Source: Nocardioides islandensis (GTDB lineage Bacteria; Actinomycetota; Actinomycetes; Propionibacteriales; Nocardioidaceae). From it: 64,000 bases of DNA. Shown piece by piece: positions 16,419 to 25,439 of the stretch (the first letter of the stretch is position 1; each line of letters opens with the position of its first letter). The stretch lies in contig NZ_JADKPN010000007.1 in the NCBI RefSeq assembly GCF_015352455.1, positions 169,060 to 233,059 on the forward strand, read 5' to 3'. A program made the position numbers and the translations under genes. The notes below the pieces were generated by a model. It worked only from the letters and a program-made list of their open reading frames with translations, was not told where the DNA came from and ran no database searches.

Positions 16419-18586
16419 CGCGAGACCGGCTCCTGCTCGCAGGCGCCGTGCCCGATCGCCAGGGTGGCGCGGGTCGTCGCGACGAGGGAGTCCAGGCTGA
16501 TGGGCATCTCACGTCCCTGGGCCACGGCCTCCACGAACGCGGCGACCTGGCGACGCTGCCCCTTGTCGGCGCTCATCGCGCGCTTGGTGGTCACCCGACC
16601 CCGTCCCCAGACGGACAGCCTCCGGAAGTTGTCCAGGCGGGCGTTGGCGCCCGCTCCGGAGACGTCGAGGACCTCCTTGGGGAAGCGGGCGCTCCCGGTC
16701 GTGACGTAGGTGATCGAGCCCGTCGAGCCGTCCGGGTAGGCGAGCAGGGCACTGACATCCTCCCCGTGGACGGCGGCATGCAGGTCCACCGGGTCGGAGC
16801 CGACCAGTGCCGACACCGTGTCGATGAAGTGGCCGCCCTCGCCGACGAAGCGTGACCCCTCGGCGGAGTCCAGGTACCAGCTCGTGGCGTCCAACCGCCC
16901 CGCGTTGACCAGGTAGCGGACCGCCAGCGGCCCCCGCAGACGGCGGAGGTGCGCGGCCAGCTCGTCGACCATCGGCGCGAACCGGCGGTTGAACCCGACC
17001 AGCAGCCGGTCGTTGCCGGTGCGGACGACCGTGTCCAGGACCTGCTGCACCTGCGCCTCGTCGAGCGCCAGCGGCTTCTCCACGAACACGGCCTTGCCGG
17101 CCTCGAGCGCGCGGCACACCCAGTCGGCGTGCGAGCGGTGGCGGGTCACCACGAACACCGCGTGCACGGCCGGGTCGGAGAGGACGTCGTCGGCGTGCGT
17201 GCTCGCCCGCTGGAAGCCGAACTTGCGCTGGGCGTTGACCGCGGAGAGCGACCGGGTGGTGGCCACGGAGACGAGGTCGACGACGTCGTGCGCGGCCAGG
17301 TGGGGCAGCAACATGGACGTGGCGTAGCTGCCGGCCCCGATGAGACCGACGCCGACCTTCCCGCCGGTCCCGATCCGCGCACCCGCGGTGTAGGCCGCCC
17401 GCGGCACGCGGGACGTGCTGCCGGGCCGCGCTGCCTGCACCGCCGCCAGCTCGGAGCCGGGGTAGTGCAGGAGGTGCCCGATCCCCTCCAGCGTGCCCTC
17501 CCGCAGGCGGGCGTAGACGTCGGCGGCCTCGTCGATGGGGTGCACGCTGGAGACCAGGGTGGCCACGTCCAGCTGGCCACCCGCGACCAGGTCGAGGAAC
17601 GACGAGAGGTTCCTGCGCTCGGTCCACCGGACGTAGCCGGCGGGGTAGTCGACGCCCTCCAGCTCGTAGCGGTCGTCGTAGCGCCCGGGTCCGTAGGACC
17701 GCGAGAAGCGGACGTCGAGCTCCTTCTCGTAGTAGGCGTTCCAGGGCAGGTCCAGGCGCGTCTTCCCGATGTCGACCACCCGGCCCCGGTCCCGGGCGAG
17801 CCGTGCTGCGACCTCGACCGGTTGGTTGGACGGGCCGCCGGCGGCCAGGAGGACGTGGTCGCAGCCGAGCCCCTCGCTGGCGTCAAGGGCGACGGTCTCC
17901 ACCAGGGACACGCCTTCCGGCGTCGGGCTCGCGCAGGCAAGCGCCCCGGCCTTCTCGGCCAGGCGGCACCGCGCCTCCACGCCGTCGAGGCCGACGACCT
18001 TGACCCCGGCGGCGACCAGCAGCCGGACGACGAGCTGACCGACCAGACCGAGACCGATCACGCAGGCCACCTCGCCCAGCTGGGGCTCGGCGCGGCGCAC
18101 GCCCTGCATGGCGATGGCGCCGACCGTCGCGAACGCGGCGTGCTCCGGGAGGACGCCGTCCGGAACCCGCGCGCACAGGTTCACCGGGACCCAGTTCAGC
18201 TCGGCGTGCAGGGCGAACTCGTTGCCGGCGGCGGCGACGACGTCCCCGACGGAGAGCTGGTCGACACCCTCGCCCACCTCGACCACGACGCCGCACAGGG
18301 AGTAGCCCAGCGGCGTGTAGCTGTCGAGCTTGCTCATCGCCTTCTGGTACGCCGCCAGGGGCCCCTGCTGGGCCACGGCGTCGAGCAGCTTCTTGACCTG
18401 GTCGGGCCGGGCGCGTGCCTTGCCGACCAGGGAGAGCCGGGCCTCGGAGACCTTCATCAGCTCGGTCCCCGTGGAGATCAGCGAGAACAGGCTGCGCACC
18501 AGCACGCCGCCCGGCCGGCACGCCGGCGCGGGCGCGTCGAGCACCACCAGCTCGCCCGACTTGTAGTTCTGCGCAACCTGCTTCAT
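16415..18586 (-). CDS. Bi-domain oxidoreductase: zinc-ADH-like plus Gfo/Idh/MocA
   Basis: 723 residues made of two enzymes. Residues 1-about 360 are a medium-chain alcohol dehydrogenase-like domain (STGTELMK, GYSLCGVVVEVGEGV, Rossmann VIGLGLVGQLVVRLL). Residues about 405-720 are a Gfo/Idh/MocA dehydrogenase (VGVGLIGAGSYATSMLLPHL; EKPLAL with its conserved Lys; HFIDTVSALVG). This exact fusion is found in many exopolysaccharide clusters and probably oxidises and re-reduces a sugar substituent, but the substrate is not known. The ATG at 18586 has a GGGGGG tract 4 nt upstream. It lies 20 nt behind asnB. Confidence 0.88.
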   Translation of the reverse strand: MKQVAQNYKSGELVVLDAPAPACRPGGVLVRSLFSLISTGTELMKVSEARLSLVGKARARPDQVKKLLDAVAQQGPLAAYQKAMSKLDSYTPLGYSLCGVVVEVGEGVDQLSVGDVVAAAGNEFALHAELNWVPVNLCARVPDGVLPEHAAFATVGAIAMQGVRRAEPQLGEVACVIGLGLVGQLVVRLLVAAGVKVVGLDGVEARCRLAEKAGALACASPTPEGVSLVETVALDASEGLGCDHVLLAAGGPSNQPVEVAARLARDRGRVVDIGKTRLDLPWNAYYEKELDVRFSRSYGPGRYDDRYELEGVDYPAGYVRWTERRNLSSFLDLVAGGQLDVATLVSSVHPIDEAADVYARLREGTLEGIGHLLHYPGSELAAVQAARPGSTSRVPRAAYTAGARIGTGGKVGVGLIGAGSYATSMLLPHLAAHDVVDLVSVATTRSLSAVNAQRKFGFQRASTHADDVLSDPAVHAVFVVTRHRSHADWVCRALEAGKAVFVEKPLALDEAQVQQVLDTVVRTGNDRLLVGFNRRFAPMVDELAAHLRRLRGPLAVRYLVNAGRLDATSWYLDSAEGSRFVGEGGHFIDTVSALVGSDPVDLHAAVHGEDVSALLAYPDGSTGSITYVTTGSARFPKEVLDVSGAGANARLDNFRRLSVWGRGRVTTKRAMSADKGQRRQVAAFVEAVAQGREMPISLDSLVATTRATLAIGHGACEQEPVSR

Positions 18587-18606
18587 CGTCCCCCCGACAC
18601 GTTCCG

Positions 18607-20517
18607 CTACGCCGTTCGCACGCCGGCCGCCCGGGCCTGCTCGTACCAGACCTCCAGGCTCAACAGCTGCCACACCTGCTTGGAGAAGTCCCGTCGCCCG
18701 GAGCGCTGGTCGGCGACCAGCCGCTCCAACGGCTGCCGTTGCAGGACACCGCTCGCGACCAGCTCCCCGCCGAGCAGCACGTCGTCGACGAGCCCGGACA
18801 GGTCGTTGTTGACCCAGGCCCGCAACGGGACGCCGAAGGACGCCTTGGGCCGGTCGATGATCTCGTCCGGCAGCCAGTGCCGCGCCACGTCGCGCAACGC
18901 CGCCTTCTGGGTGCGGCCCCGGATCCGGTCGTCCTCGGGCAGCGAGAACGCCGCCTCGAAGACCTGCGTGTCGACGAAGGGCACCCGGACCTCACACGAC
19001 GCCGCCATGCTGGAGCGGTCGGTGTAGGCCAGGTTGAGACCGGGCAGGAACAGCCGGCTGTCTGCCAGGCACATCCGCGCCGTCGGGCCGTCCAGGTCGT
19101 TGTCGGTGTAGATCTCCCGATGACCCTCGACCAACCGGTCGACCTGCCGGCCATACGACGGGTCCAGCAGCCCGGCGAGCTCGTCCGGGGCGAACATCGT
19201 GTAGCTGCGACGGAAGGCCTCCTCCTCGCCGAGCTCGGCGAAGGACAGGAATCGCTGGGCCCACCGGACCGTGCGGAGTCCCCGGCGCCCCGCGACCACC
19301 GGCAGCCGGTTGACCACGCCCGCGACCCCGCGGCGCGCGGGCCGCGGGACCCGCTGGTACCGGAGGGCGAGCAGGCAGGCCAGGTGCTTGCGGTACCCGC
19401 CGAACAGCTCGTCGGCGCCCATCCCGGACAGCAGCACCTTCACTCCGGCGGCACGGGCGCTCTCGCACATGAGGAGGGTGTTGATCGCGGCCGGGTCGCC
19501 GATCGGCTCGTCGAGCACGTCGACCACGCGCGGCAGCATGTCGACCACGTCCGGCGCGATCTCGATCTCGTGCAGGCGGATCCCGAGGTGCTGGGCCATC
19601 ACGCGCGCGTACCGGGCGTCGTCGGGCATGGCCTCCAGGCGCTGGTCCTCACCCCGGAAAGCGATCGAGTAGGCCTCGATGCCCGGGGTGTGACGGTGCG
19701 CGATCGCCGTGACGAGGCTGGAGTCGAGCCCCCCGCTGAGGAACGACGCCACCGGCACGTCCGACACGAGGTGCGCCTCGACGGACTCCTCGACGACCCG
19801 CCGGAGGTCGCGGGGCTCGCCGCGTGCCGCCCTCGCCGACACCTCGGCGGGGTCCCAGTAGGTGCCACTCTCGCTCGTGCCGTCGGGGCGGTAGACGGTC
19901 CACGTCCCGGCCGGGTGCTTGGACACGCCCCGGACGGCGCACACCTGCTCGGGCAGCCAGTAGTACAACGCGGAGGCGGCCAGGGCGAGCGGGTCGATCG
20001 ACAGCTCGTGGCCGACCGCCGCCACGATCGCCTTCAGCTCGGAGGCGAACACGATCCCCGCACCTCTGCGCATCACGTACAGCGGCTTGATCCCGAGGGG
20101 GTCCCGGGCCAGGGCCAGCTCGTCGGTGGCGATGTCGTGGACCGCGAACGCGAACATCCCCCGGAACCGCTCGAGACACCCCGGCCCCCACGCGCGCCAC
20201 GCCTCGAGGACGACCTCGGTGTCCGACGTCGTCACGAACCCGACCCCGGTCCGTTGGAGCTCAGCCCGCAGCTCGCGGTAGTTGTAGAGCTCGCCGTTGT
20301 AGGAGATCGTCAGGCCGTTCTTGGTGAACGGTCCGTCCGCGGCCGCCGACAGGTCGATGATCGAGAGCCTCAGGTGGCCGAGCACGACGCTCGCGCGGGG
20401 GTTGACGCTCTCCAGGACCGAGGACGCGTCGGGTCCCCGATGCGCGAGGCGCTCCACCATGACCGAGGTGATCAGCTTGCCCTCGGCCTGCTGGTACGTG
20501 CCAGCGATGCCACACAC
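18607..20517 (-). CDS. asnB: Asparagine synthase (glutamine-hydrolysing), polysaccharide-locus type
   Basis: 636 residues beginning (M)CGIAGTY: Cys2 is the glutaminase nucleophile, with HRGPD and YNGELYNY completing the class II amidotransferase site. The synthetase domain has the PP-loop SFLSGGLDSS (about residues 258-267) and SGMGADELFGGY. The textbook reaction amidates Asp to Asn, but paralogues embedded in capsule and exopolysaccharide operons are thought to amidate sugar carboxylates such as uronic acids, which would fit the dehydrogenase in this locus (inference). Starts with GTG. Sits 27 nt after the epimerase and 20 nt before the oxidoreductase in one operon. Confidence 0.92.
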   Translation of the reverse strand: MCGIAGTYQQAEGKLITSVMVERLAHRGPDASSVLESVNPRASVVLGHLRLSIIDLSAAADGPFTKNGLTISYNGELYNYRELRAELQRTGVGFVTTSDTEVVLEAWRAWGPGCLERFRGMFAFAVHDIATDELALARDPLGIKPLYVMRRGAGIVFASELKAIVAAVGHELSIDPLALAASALYYWLPEQVCAVRGVSKHPAGTWTVYRPDGTSESGTYWDPAEVSARAARGEPRDLRRVVEESVEAHLVSDVPVASFLSGGLDSSLVTAIAHRHTPGIEAYSIAFRGEDQRLEAMPDDARYARVMAQHLGIRLHEIEIAPDVVDMLPRVVDVLDEPIGDPAAINTLLMCESARAAGVKVLLSGMGADELFGGYRKHLACLLALRYQRVPRPARRGVAGVVNRLPVVAGRRGLRTVRWAQRFLSFAELGEEEAFRRSYTMFAPDELAGLLDPSYGRQVDRLVEGHREIYTDNDLDGPTARMCLADSRLFLPGLNLAYTDRSSMAASCEVRVPFVDTQVFEAAFSLPEDDRIRGRTQKAALRDVARHWLPDEIIDRPKASFGVPLRAWVNNDLSGLVDDVLLGGELVASGVLQRQPLERLVADQRSGRRDFSKQVWQLLSLEVWYEQARAAGVRTA

Positions 20518-20544
20518 GTCGTCATGCCCCTCTCACGCGCGGCG

Positions 20545-21603
20545 CTACTGGTTCGCGGCCACGGCTCCGTGGAGGCCGGCCCCGTCGTGGGAACGACGCA
20601 GGTGCTCGTCCAGCAGCCCCTCGGACTGGAGGCGGTTGATCCGCTCCAGCCTCACGAAGGTGTGCTCGAACTCCTGGGCCGTGAGGCCGTGGCGGTGCAT
20701 GTCACGCACGAGCTCGTCGACGCCGGCCGAGACGGTCCAGGCCGGTTGGAAGGCGGGGACCAGACTTTGGATCTTGCCGAAGTCGACCCGGTAGTTGCGG
20801 GTGTCCGGCGACGCGCCCTCGGCGAACGTGACGGGCGCGCCCGTACGTTCCGACACCAGCTCGGCGACGGTCCGGACCTGGACGACGTCCTCGTCGCGCC
20901 CGACGTTGAAGGCCTGGTCGTGCACGACATCACGGTCGGCCGACAGCACGGCCAGGAACGCGCGGGCGATGTCCTCGACGTGCACGAGCGGGCGCCAGGG
21001 CAGCCCGTCGCTCTGGAGCCGCACCTCGCCGCGCGTCAGGGCAAGGCCGGTCAGGTTGTTGACCACGATGTCCGCACGCAGTCGCGGGCTCGACCCGTAC
21101 GCCGTGGCGTTGCGCAGGTAGGTCGGGCTGAAGTGGCTGTCGGCGAACGCGTGGATCCGCTGTTCGGCCATCGCCTTGCTCACGCCGTACGGCGTGACGG
21201 GGTGGAAGTCGCTCTTCTCGGTGACGGCATCGTCCCCGGCGTCGCCGTACAGGCTGCAGGATGAGGAGAACAGGTAGCGGGTCACGCCCGCGTCACGCGC
21301 CACCCGCGCCAGGTGGGCAGCACCGTGGTCGTTGACCGAGTAGGTCGCGTCCGGGTTGAGGTGCCCCACCGGGTCGTTGGAGATGGCGGCCAGGTTCACG
21401 ACGGCGTCGAAACCCACCAGGTCCGCCGGTCGCTGGTCGCGGATGTCACCGGTGCGCGACACGTATCCCCGCGGCTGCGGGCCGAAGTCGCACCCGTCGT
21501 ACCAGCCGGCGTCCAGGCCGACGACCTCGTGACCGGCCGCCATGAACAGCGGCACCAGAACCGCGCCGATGTAGCCGCGGTCACCGGCGACGAGAACACG
21601 CAT
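20545..21603 (-). CDS. NAD-dependent NDP-sugar epimerase/dehydratase (extended SDR)
   Basis: 352 residues. The N-terminus VLVAGDRGYIGAVLV is the GxxGxxG NAD site; SSSCSLYG and PYGVSKAMAEQRI supply the Ser, Tyr and Lys of the catalytic triad; NATAYGSSPRLR and WRPLVHVEDIARAF are typical of sugar-nucleotide epimerases and reductases. The family converts NDP-4-keto or NDP-hexoses; the exact reaction is undetermined. The ATG has AGAGGAAGG 8 nt upstream. It is the first gene of the long minus-strand operon running to 11405, and the candidate regulatory element at 21709 lies about 105 nt before it. Confidence 0.88.
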   Translation of the reverse strand: MRVLVAGDRGYIGAVLVPLFMAAGHEVVGLDAGWYDGCDFGPQPRGYVSRTGDIRDQRPADLVGFDAVVNLAAISNDPVGHLNPDATYSVNDHGAAHLARVARDAGVTRYLFSSSCSLYGDAGDDAVTEKSDFHPVTPYGVSKAMAEQRIHAFADSHFSPTYLRNATAYGSSPRLRADIVVNNLTGLALTRGEVRLQSDGLPWRPLVHVEDIARAFLAVLSADRDVVHDQAFNVGRDEDVVQVRTVAELVSERTGAPVTFAEGASPDTRNYRVDFGKIQSLVPAFQPAWTVSAGVDELVRDMHRHGLTAQEFEHTFVRLERINRLQSEGLLDEHLRRSHDGAGLHGAVAANQ

Positions 21604-21708
21604 CGACCGAACCTTCCTCTCGGGGGTACGGCGCCGCGCCCGTCTCGGAACGATCACCGGTCCGATCACACCGGACCGTCCCGGCGGCAGGCGGCGCGCG
21701 CGGTGCGG

Positions 21709-21724
21709 ATACCTCAGATTGGGG
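21709..21724 (-). promoter_or_regulatory. Candidate shared upstream element (copy 2)
   Basis: On the minus strand CCCCAATCTGAGGTAT, between divergent epimerase and C-methyltransferase genes and read towards the epimerase operon. Apart from one inserted base it is identical over 15 positions to the element at 25425. It could be an operator or part of a promoter. Confidence 0.45.
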
Positions 21725-21834
21725 AGGGTCATCAGGCGCCCGGCCCGACCCACGATCGCCGGCGTGTCCCTCATTCCGGGTACGTCGCGGGGCAAAGCGC
21801 CGGCAGTGGGACGAAGCGTCGCGACGATGCCGTC

Positions 21835-23064
21835 GTGAGCTCCCCGAAGTGCCGCCTGTGTGGCAGCGACCTGGCGCAGACGTTCGTCGATCTCGGGATG
21901 TCGCCTCCGTGCGAGAGCTACGTGGAGGCAGACGGACTGGACCGCGGCGAGACGTTCTACCCACTGCACGTGCGGGTCTGCTCGACCTGCCTGCTCGTCC
22001 AGCTGCCGGCGTACCTGGCGGGCGAGGACATCTTCAGCCACTACGCCTACTTCTCCTCCTACTCAGACTCCTGGGTGGCGCACGCGAAGCGCTACGTGCA
22101 GTCCGCGGTCGTTCGCCTCGGCCTCGACCAGAACTCCTTCGTGGTCGAGGTCGCCAGCAACGACGGGTACCTGCTGCAGCACGTCCGCAACCTCGGCATC
22201 CGTTGCCTCGGCATCGAGCCGGCCGCGAACATCGCGGAAGTGGCCCGCGCCTCCGGCATCGACACCGTGTCCGAGTTCCTGGGAGAGGCGACGGGGACCG
22301 CCGTCGCCGACAAGCACGGCCGGGCCGACCTGGTGGTCGCCAACAACGTCTTCGCGCACGTCCCCGACATCGTCGACTTCGCCCGGGGGCTGCGCGCCCT
22401 GCTGAAGGACGACGGCACACTGACCATCGAGATCCCGCACCTGCTGCGGCTGATCGAGGACCGGCTCTACGACACGATCTACCACGAGCACTACTCCTAC
22501 CTCTCGCTGCACACGACCCAGCGGGTGCTGGCCGAGGCGGGGCTGTCGGTCGTCGACGTGGAGGAGCTTCCCACCCACGGCGGCTCGCTGCGGACCTGGT
22601 CGATGCCGGTCGGGCTCGACATCGAGCCCAGCGAGCGGGTCGCCAAGGTGCTCGAGGACGAACGCGCGGCCGGGCTGGACACCGTCGAGGGCCACTCCGG
22701 GTTCGCGGAGGTGGTGAGCGCTGCTCGCGACGACCTCGTCGAGTTCCTGATCTCGGCCCGCCGCGAGGGCCGGTCGGTCGTGGGGTACGGCGCCCCGGGG
22801 AAGGGGAACACTCTCCTCAATCACGCCGGGGTCCGCGAGGACCTGCTGGCCTACACGGTCGACCGGAGCACCTTCAAGCAGGGCATGTACCTGCCCGGCA
22901 CGCACATCCCGATCCACGCACCGGAGAAGCTGGCCGAGACACGGCCCGACTACATCCTCGTCCTCCCTTGGAACCTGCGCGAGGAGATCTCCGCCCAGCT
23001 GGCCTACACGCGGGAGTGGGGCGCGAAGCTCGTGGTCCCACTTCCGAAGCTGGAGGTCTTCTGA
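21835..23064 (+). CDS. Zinc-binding SAM-dependent sugar C-methyltransferase
   Basis: 409 residues in the three-part layout of NDP-sugar C-methyltransferases (TylC3/TcaB9-like). Zinc-binding N-domain C-x2-C at residues 6-9 (KCRLCGSDL) with a second pair CSTC at about 52; SAM-binding core VVEVASNDGYLLQHV (about 104-118) with NNVFAHVPD; YHEHYSYLSL in the substrate pocket; C-terminal domain VVGYGAPGKGNTLLNH. These enzymes add a methyl group to C3 or C5 of a 4-keto sugar, giving a branched sugar. Start at GTG 21835 is tentative because no strong ribosome site is seen. Divergent from the epimerase operon. Confidence 0.88.
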   Translation: MSSPKCRLCGSDLAQTFVDLGMSPPCESYVEADGLDRGETFYPLHVRVCSTCLLVQLPAYLAGEDIFSHYAYFSSYSDSWVAHAKRYVQSAVVRLGLDQNSFVVEVASNDGYLLQHVRNLGIRCLGIEPAANIAEVARASGIDTVSEFLGEATGTAVADKHGRADLVVANNVFAHVPDIVDFARGLRALLKDDGTLTIEIPHLLRLIEDRLYDTIYHEHYSYLSLHTTQRVLAEAGLSVVDVEELPTHGGSLRTWSMPVGLDIEPSERVAKVLEDERAAGLDTVEGHSGFAEVVSAARDDLVEFLISARREGRSVVGYGAPGKGNTLLNHAGVREDLLAYTVDRSTFKQGMYLPGTHIPIHAPEKLAETRPDYILVLPWNLREEISAQLAYTREWGAKLVVPLPKLEVF

Positions 23065-23065
23065 C

Positions 23066-23119
23066 GTACGGCGACCCTGGCTGACCGGCGGGGGGCTGGT
23101 CGGTCAGTGGTCGCCGTAC
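23066..23119. terminator. Long stem-loop at the joint of two convergent genes
   Basis: GTACGGCGACC (23066-23076) and GGTCGCCGTAC (23109-23119) form a perfect 11-bp stem; CTGACCG/CGGTCAG inside adds 7 bp more. It starts 2 nt after the C-methyltransferase stop and its right arm encodes the last residues of the minus-strand gene. A bidirectional terminator is the simplest reading. Confidence 0.65.
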
Positions 23120-24195
23120 ACCACCCACGCGTCCGCCAGGGACGGCCAGGCGTCGCGCAGCTCGTCCAGCAGGTCCGGCAGCATCAGCAGGACCTGGGTC
23201 GGACGCGCGGCCAGCAAGTCCTCGGGCGAGGTGATCGTGATGGCCGTGCCAGGCATCCGCCGCCCCTGCTTGGCCGGAGCGGCGTCCGCGATGCCGGCGA
23301 CGGCACCGGGCGGCAGGTCCGCCGCGGCCAGGACGGCGACCGCGCGGGACCCGGCGCCGTAGAGCCACGCCGCGCCGCCCTGGGCGTCCACCCATCGGCG
23401 CAGCCGACCCACGTCGCTGTCGACGGCGGCCGCCAGGCCGGAGATGGCGACGGGGTCCAGCACGCCCGCGACGAGCTCGGCACGCTGCAGCGCCTCGACC
23501 GCCGCGGTCTCGGCCTCCGGGCCCTCCCCCGTGCGGGAGGCGAGCAGCAGGACCGACCCGCCGTACAGCCCGTAGCTACGGGCCGCGAAGACGGACAGCC
23601 CCACGTCGGCCAGCAACCGCCGCGCGGCCGGGACGCTGTGGTAGGCGAAGTGGCCGTGGCGCAGCGCGTTCCACTCCAGGTTCCCCAGGGTGGCGGCGAG
23701 GCTGGGGAACTGCAGGACGAGGGTCCCGTCGTCGGTCAGGGCATCCGCGCGTTTCCGCAACGCGGCCGCCTGGTCCCGGTCGTGCATCAGCCCGTACACG
23801 TCGACCACCACAGGGGCGCTCGTCCCGGTCGCCGGACGGAAGCCGCGGGCGGTCAGCGCGTCGCTCCAGGAGCTGCCGTGCGGACTCGGGAACTCGACGT
23901 ACTCGTCCGCGGTCAGCAGGCCGGCCCCGACGAGCTCGTCCACGGCGTCGCGAGCCTGCTGGACGGCGGCGCGCGGCTCGACTGCGCGTGGTTCATCGGG
24001 AACCGACGCGTCGGTCATCAGCTGCGCCAGGCCGCAATTCCCGCACCACCACATCGCCAACGGGTGGCGCGGGTCCGGCCCTGGGTCGGAGGCGAGCGGG
24101 AAGTGGTCGGCGGCCGGCTGCTCGCCGAGGTCGAGGACGACCTCGCCGTCCACGGAGCCGCACCCCCGGCAGCGGTGCGGCTCCTCAGCCGACAT
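23104..24195 (-). CDS. Degenerate paralogue of zinc-binding C-methyltransferase
   Basis: 363 residues with the same order of domains as the gene at 21835: zinc-binding C-x2-C pairs at the N-terminus (CRGCG, WWCGNCG), a middle domain, and the C-terminal domain with WLYGAGSRAVAVLAA. In the middle domain the SAM-binding glycine loop (E-x-A-S-N-D-G in the paralogue) is absent: the sequence goes from a short linker straight to VVVDVYGLMHDRDQA and DGTLVLQFPSL. It therefore probably cannot bind SAM in the normal way and may be a non-catalytic partner or a repurposed sugar-binding protein (inference). Overlaps the RmlC-like gene by 11 nt. Confidence 0.75.
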   Translation of the reverse strand: MSAEEPHRCRGCGSVDGEVVLDLGEQPAADHFPLASDPGPDPRHPLAMWWCGNCGLAQLMTDASVPDEPRAVEPRAAVQQARDAVDELVGAGLLTADEYVEFPSPHGSSWSDALTARGFRPATGTSAPVVVDVYGLMHDRDQAAALRKRADALTDDGTLVLQFPSLAATLGNLEWNALRHGHFAYHSVPAARRLLADVGLSVFAARSYGLYGGSVLLLASRTGEGPEAETAAVEALQRAELVAGVLDPVAISGLAAAVDSDVGRLRRWVDAQGGAAWLYGAGSRAVAVLAAADLPPGAVAGIADAAPAKQGRRMPGTAITITSPEDLLAARPTQVLLMLPDLLDELRDAWPSLADAWVVYGDH

Positions 24196-24733
24196 GCTCG
24201 GCCGTGAGGTCGAGCCAGCTGCCGGCGGCCTGGTCCCGCGGGCTGAGCACGTCCACCGGGAGTGGCCAGTCGATGGCCAGGTCCGGGTCGTCGTACCGCA
24301 CCGAGACGTCCTCCGCGGGGTCGTGCGGCCGGTCGATCCGGTAGCAGATGTCGGCGACCTCGGTGAGGACCTGGAACCCGTGCAGGAAGCCCCGCGGCAC
24401 GTGCAGCATGCACAGCTCGTCGTCGTCGAGCCGGAACGCCTGGTGCCGTCCGAACGTCGGTGATGCTGGGCGGGCGTCGACGACCACGTCGAGGATCGCG
24501 CCGCGGGCGCATCGGACCAGCTTGGCCTCGCCGGCCCCCCTGCGGCCGTGCAGGCCACGCAACGTCCCGCACGTCGATCGCGACTGGGAGTCCTGGACGT
24601 ACGACGCCGGGTCGAGCCCGTGTGCCGTGGCCACCTCGGCGTCGAAGGTACGGCTGAAGAAGCCGCGCTCGTCGCGGTGGGGCACGGGCCGGAACACGAG
24701 CACGTCGCAGAGGTCGGTGGTCTCGACGCGCAT
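24185..24733 (-). CDS. dTDP-4-dehydrorhamnose 3,5-epimerase-like protein (RmlC family)
   Basis: 182-residue cupin of RmlC length. ERGFFSRTF and RGLHGR carry the substrate Arg/Phe and catalytic His62; ILDVVVDARP supplies Asp residues around 82-86; VPRGFLHGF and CYRIDR hold the second His and Tyr131. These enzymes epimerise C3 and/or C5 of NDP-4-keto-6-deoxyhexoses through enol intermediates. Some family members are 3-epimerases only or ketoisomerases; the change of the usual RGLHxQ to RGLHGR prevents a precise call. Its neighbours (C-methyltransferase pair, PIG-L deacetylase) point to a branched or amino sugar route. Confidence 0.85.
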   Translation of the reverse strand: MRVETTDLCDVLVFRPVPHRDERGFFSRTFDAEVATAHGLDPASYVQDSQSRSTCGTLRGLHGRRGAGEAKLVRCARGAILDVVVDARPASPTFGRHQAFRLDDDELCMLHVPRGFLHGFQVLTEVADICYRIDRPHDPAEDVSVRYDDPDLAIDWPLPVDVLSPRDQAAGSWLDLTAEHVG

Positions 24734-24738
24734 GCGGC

Positions 24739-25371
24739 TCACACCTCCAGCAAGGCCTTGGCCACGTAGAAGGCCTCCGCGTAGGGCTGGCGGCACTCCA
24801 TGCCGCGCAGCCGCATGAGCCCGAGGAACACCTCGTCGTCCCACCAGTCGTGGGTGCGCTGGCTGGGGAAGTGCCGGTCGAGCAGCGCCACCTTGCGCAG
24901 GGCGGTGTCACGGGTGAGCCCGACGTAGTGCGAGGGAGATCCCATGTCCCCGTCCCACTTCGGGATCTCGAAGTGCATCACCACCGCGTCCCGCCACACC
25001 GTCGTCACCATCTTTCCCACCGTGCGGTGGTCCTGGTGGGCGTCGTCGACGCGGTGGGTCAGCACCAGCCCCGGCCGGCAGTGCCGGGCGAGGTCCTCGA
25101 GGTACTCCTTGGCGGCCTCCCAGTGGCTGGGGAGCCGACCGTCCGGGAACTCCGCGAAGTGGGTCTTGACGCCCGGGACGAAGTCCTGGAGTGCGGCGGT
25201 CGACTCGCTGACCCGGTCCGGGGTCCCCGTGAGGACGGCCACCGTCAGTCGCAGGTCGAGCCGCTCCGCCAGCCGGAGCAGGGTCCCGCCGCAGCCGATC
25301 TCGACGTCGTCGGGATGGGCCCCGACGCAGAGCACGTCGAGGGGTCCCGCGGGAAGTCGCAAGGCGTCCAT
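24739..25371 (-). CDS. PIG-L/LmbE-family N-deacetylase
   Basis: 210 residues. GAHPDDVEIGCGGTL has the zinc-binding His19, Asp21 and Asp22 of the family, and HRVDDAHQDHR supplies the further His ligand. PIG-L enzymes remove N-acetyl groups from GlcNAc-type substrates or sugar nucleotides in the cytosol. It lies 5 nt before the RmlC-like gene and begins a three-gene unit. GTG 25374 directly before the ATG is an alternative start; both use GGGAG about 8-11 nt upstream. Deacetylation of a UDP- or dTDP-amino sugar is the likely role (inference). Confidence 0.88.
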   Translation of the reverse strand: MDALRLPAGPLDVLCVGAHPDDVEIGCGGTLLRLAERLDLRLTVAVLTGTPDRVSESTAALQDFVPGVKTHFAEFPDGRLPSHWEAAKEYLEDLARHCRPGLVLTHRVDDAHQDHRTVGKMVTTVWRDAVVMHFEIPKWDGDMGSPSHYVGLTRDTALRKVALLDRHFPSQRTHDWWDDEVFLGLMRLRGMECRQPYAEAFYVAKALLEV

Positions 25372-25424
25372 CACCCGAGATGCTCCCTGGCCGCGCTCTC
25401 CCGGTCGCGACCGGCGACCCCGAC

Positions 25425-25439
25425 ATACCTCAATTGGGG
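25425..25439 (-). promoter_or_regulatory. Candidate shared upstream element (copy 3)
   Basis: Minus strand CCCCAATTGAGGTAT; the core CCTCAATTGGGG is a near-perfect palindrome. It lies about 55 nt upstream of the PIG-L gene and overlaps the stop codon of the LuxR-type gene upstream. Nearly identical to the copy at 21709. Confidence 0.45.

Noticed and set aside
16949..21264. Very long plus-strand frames opposite asnB and the bi-domain oxidoreductase
   Set aside because: Shadows of well-recognised minus-strand genes; no ribosome site or motif.
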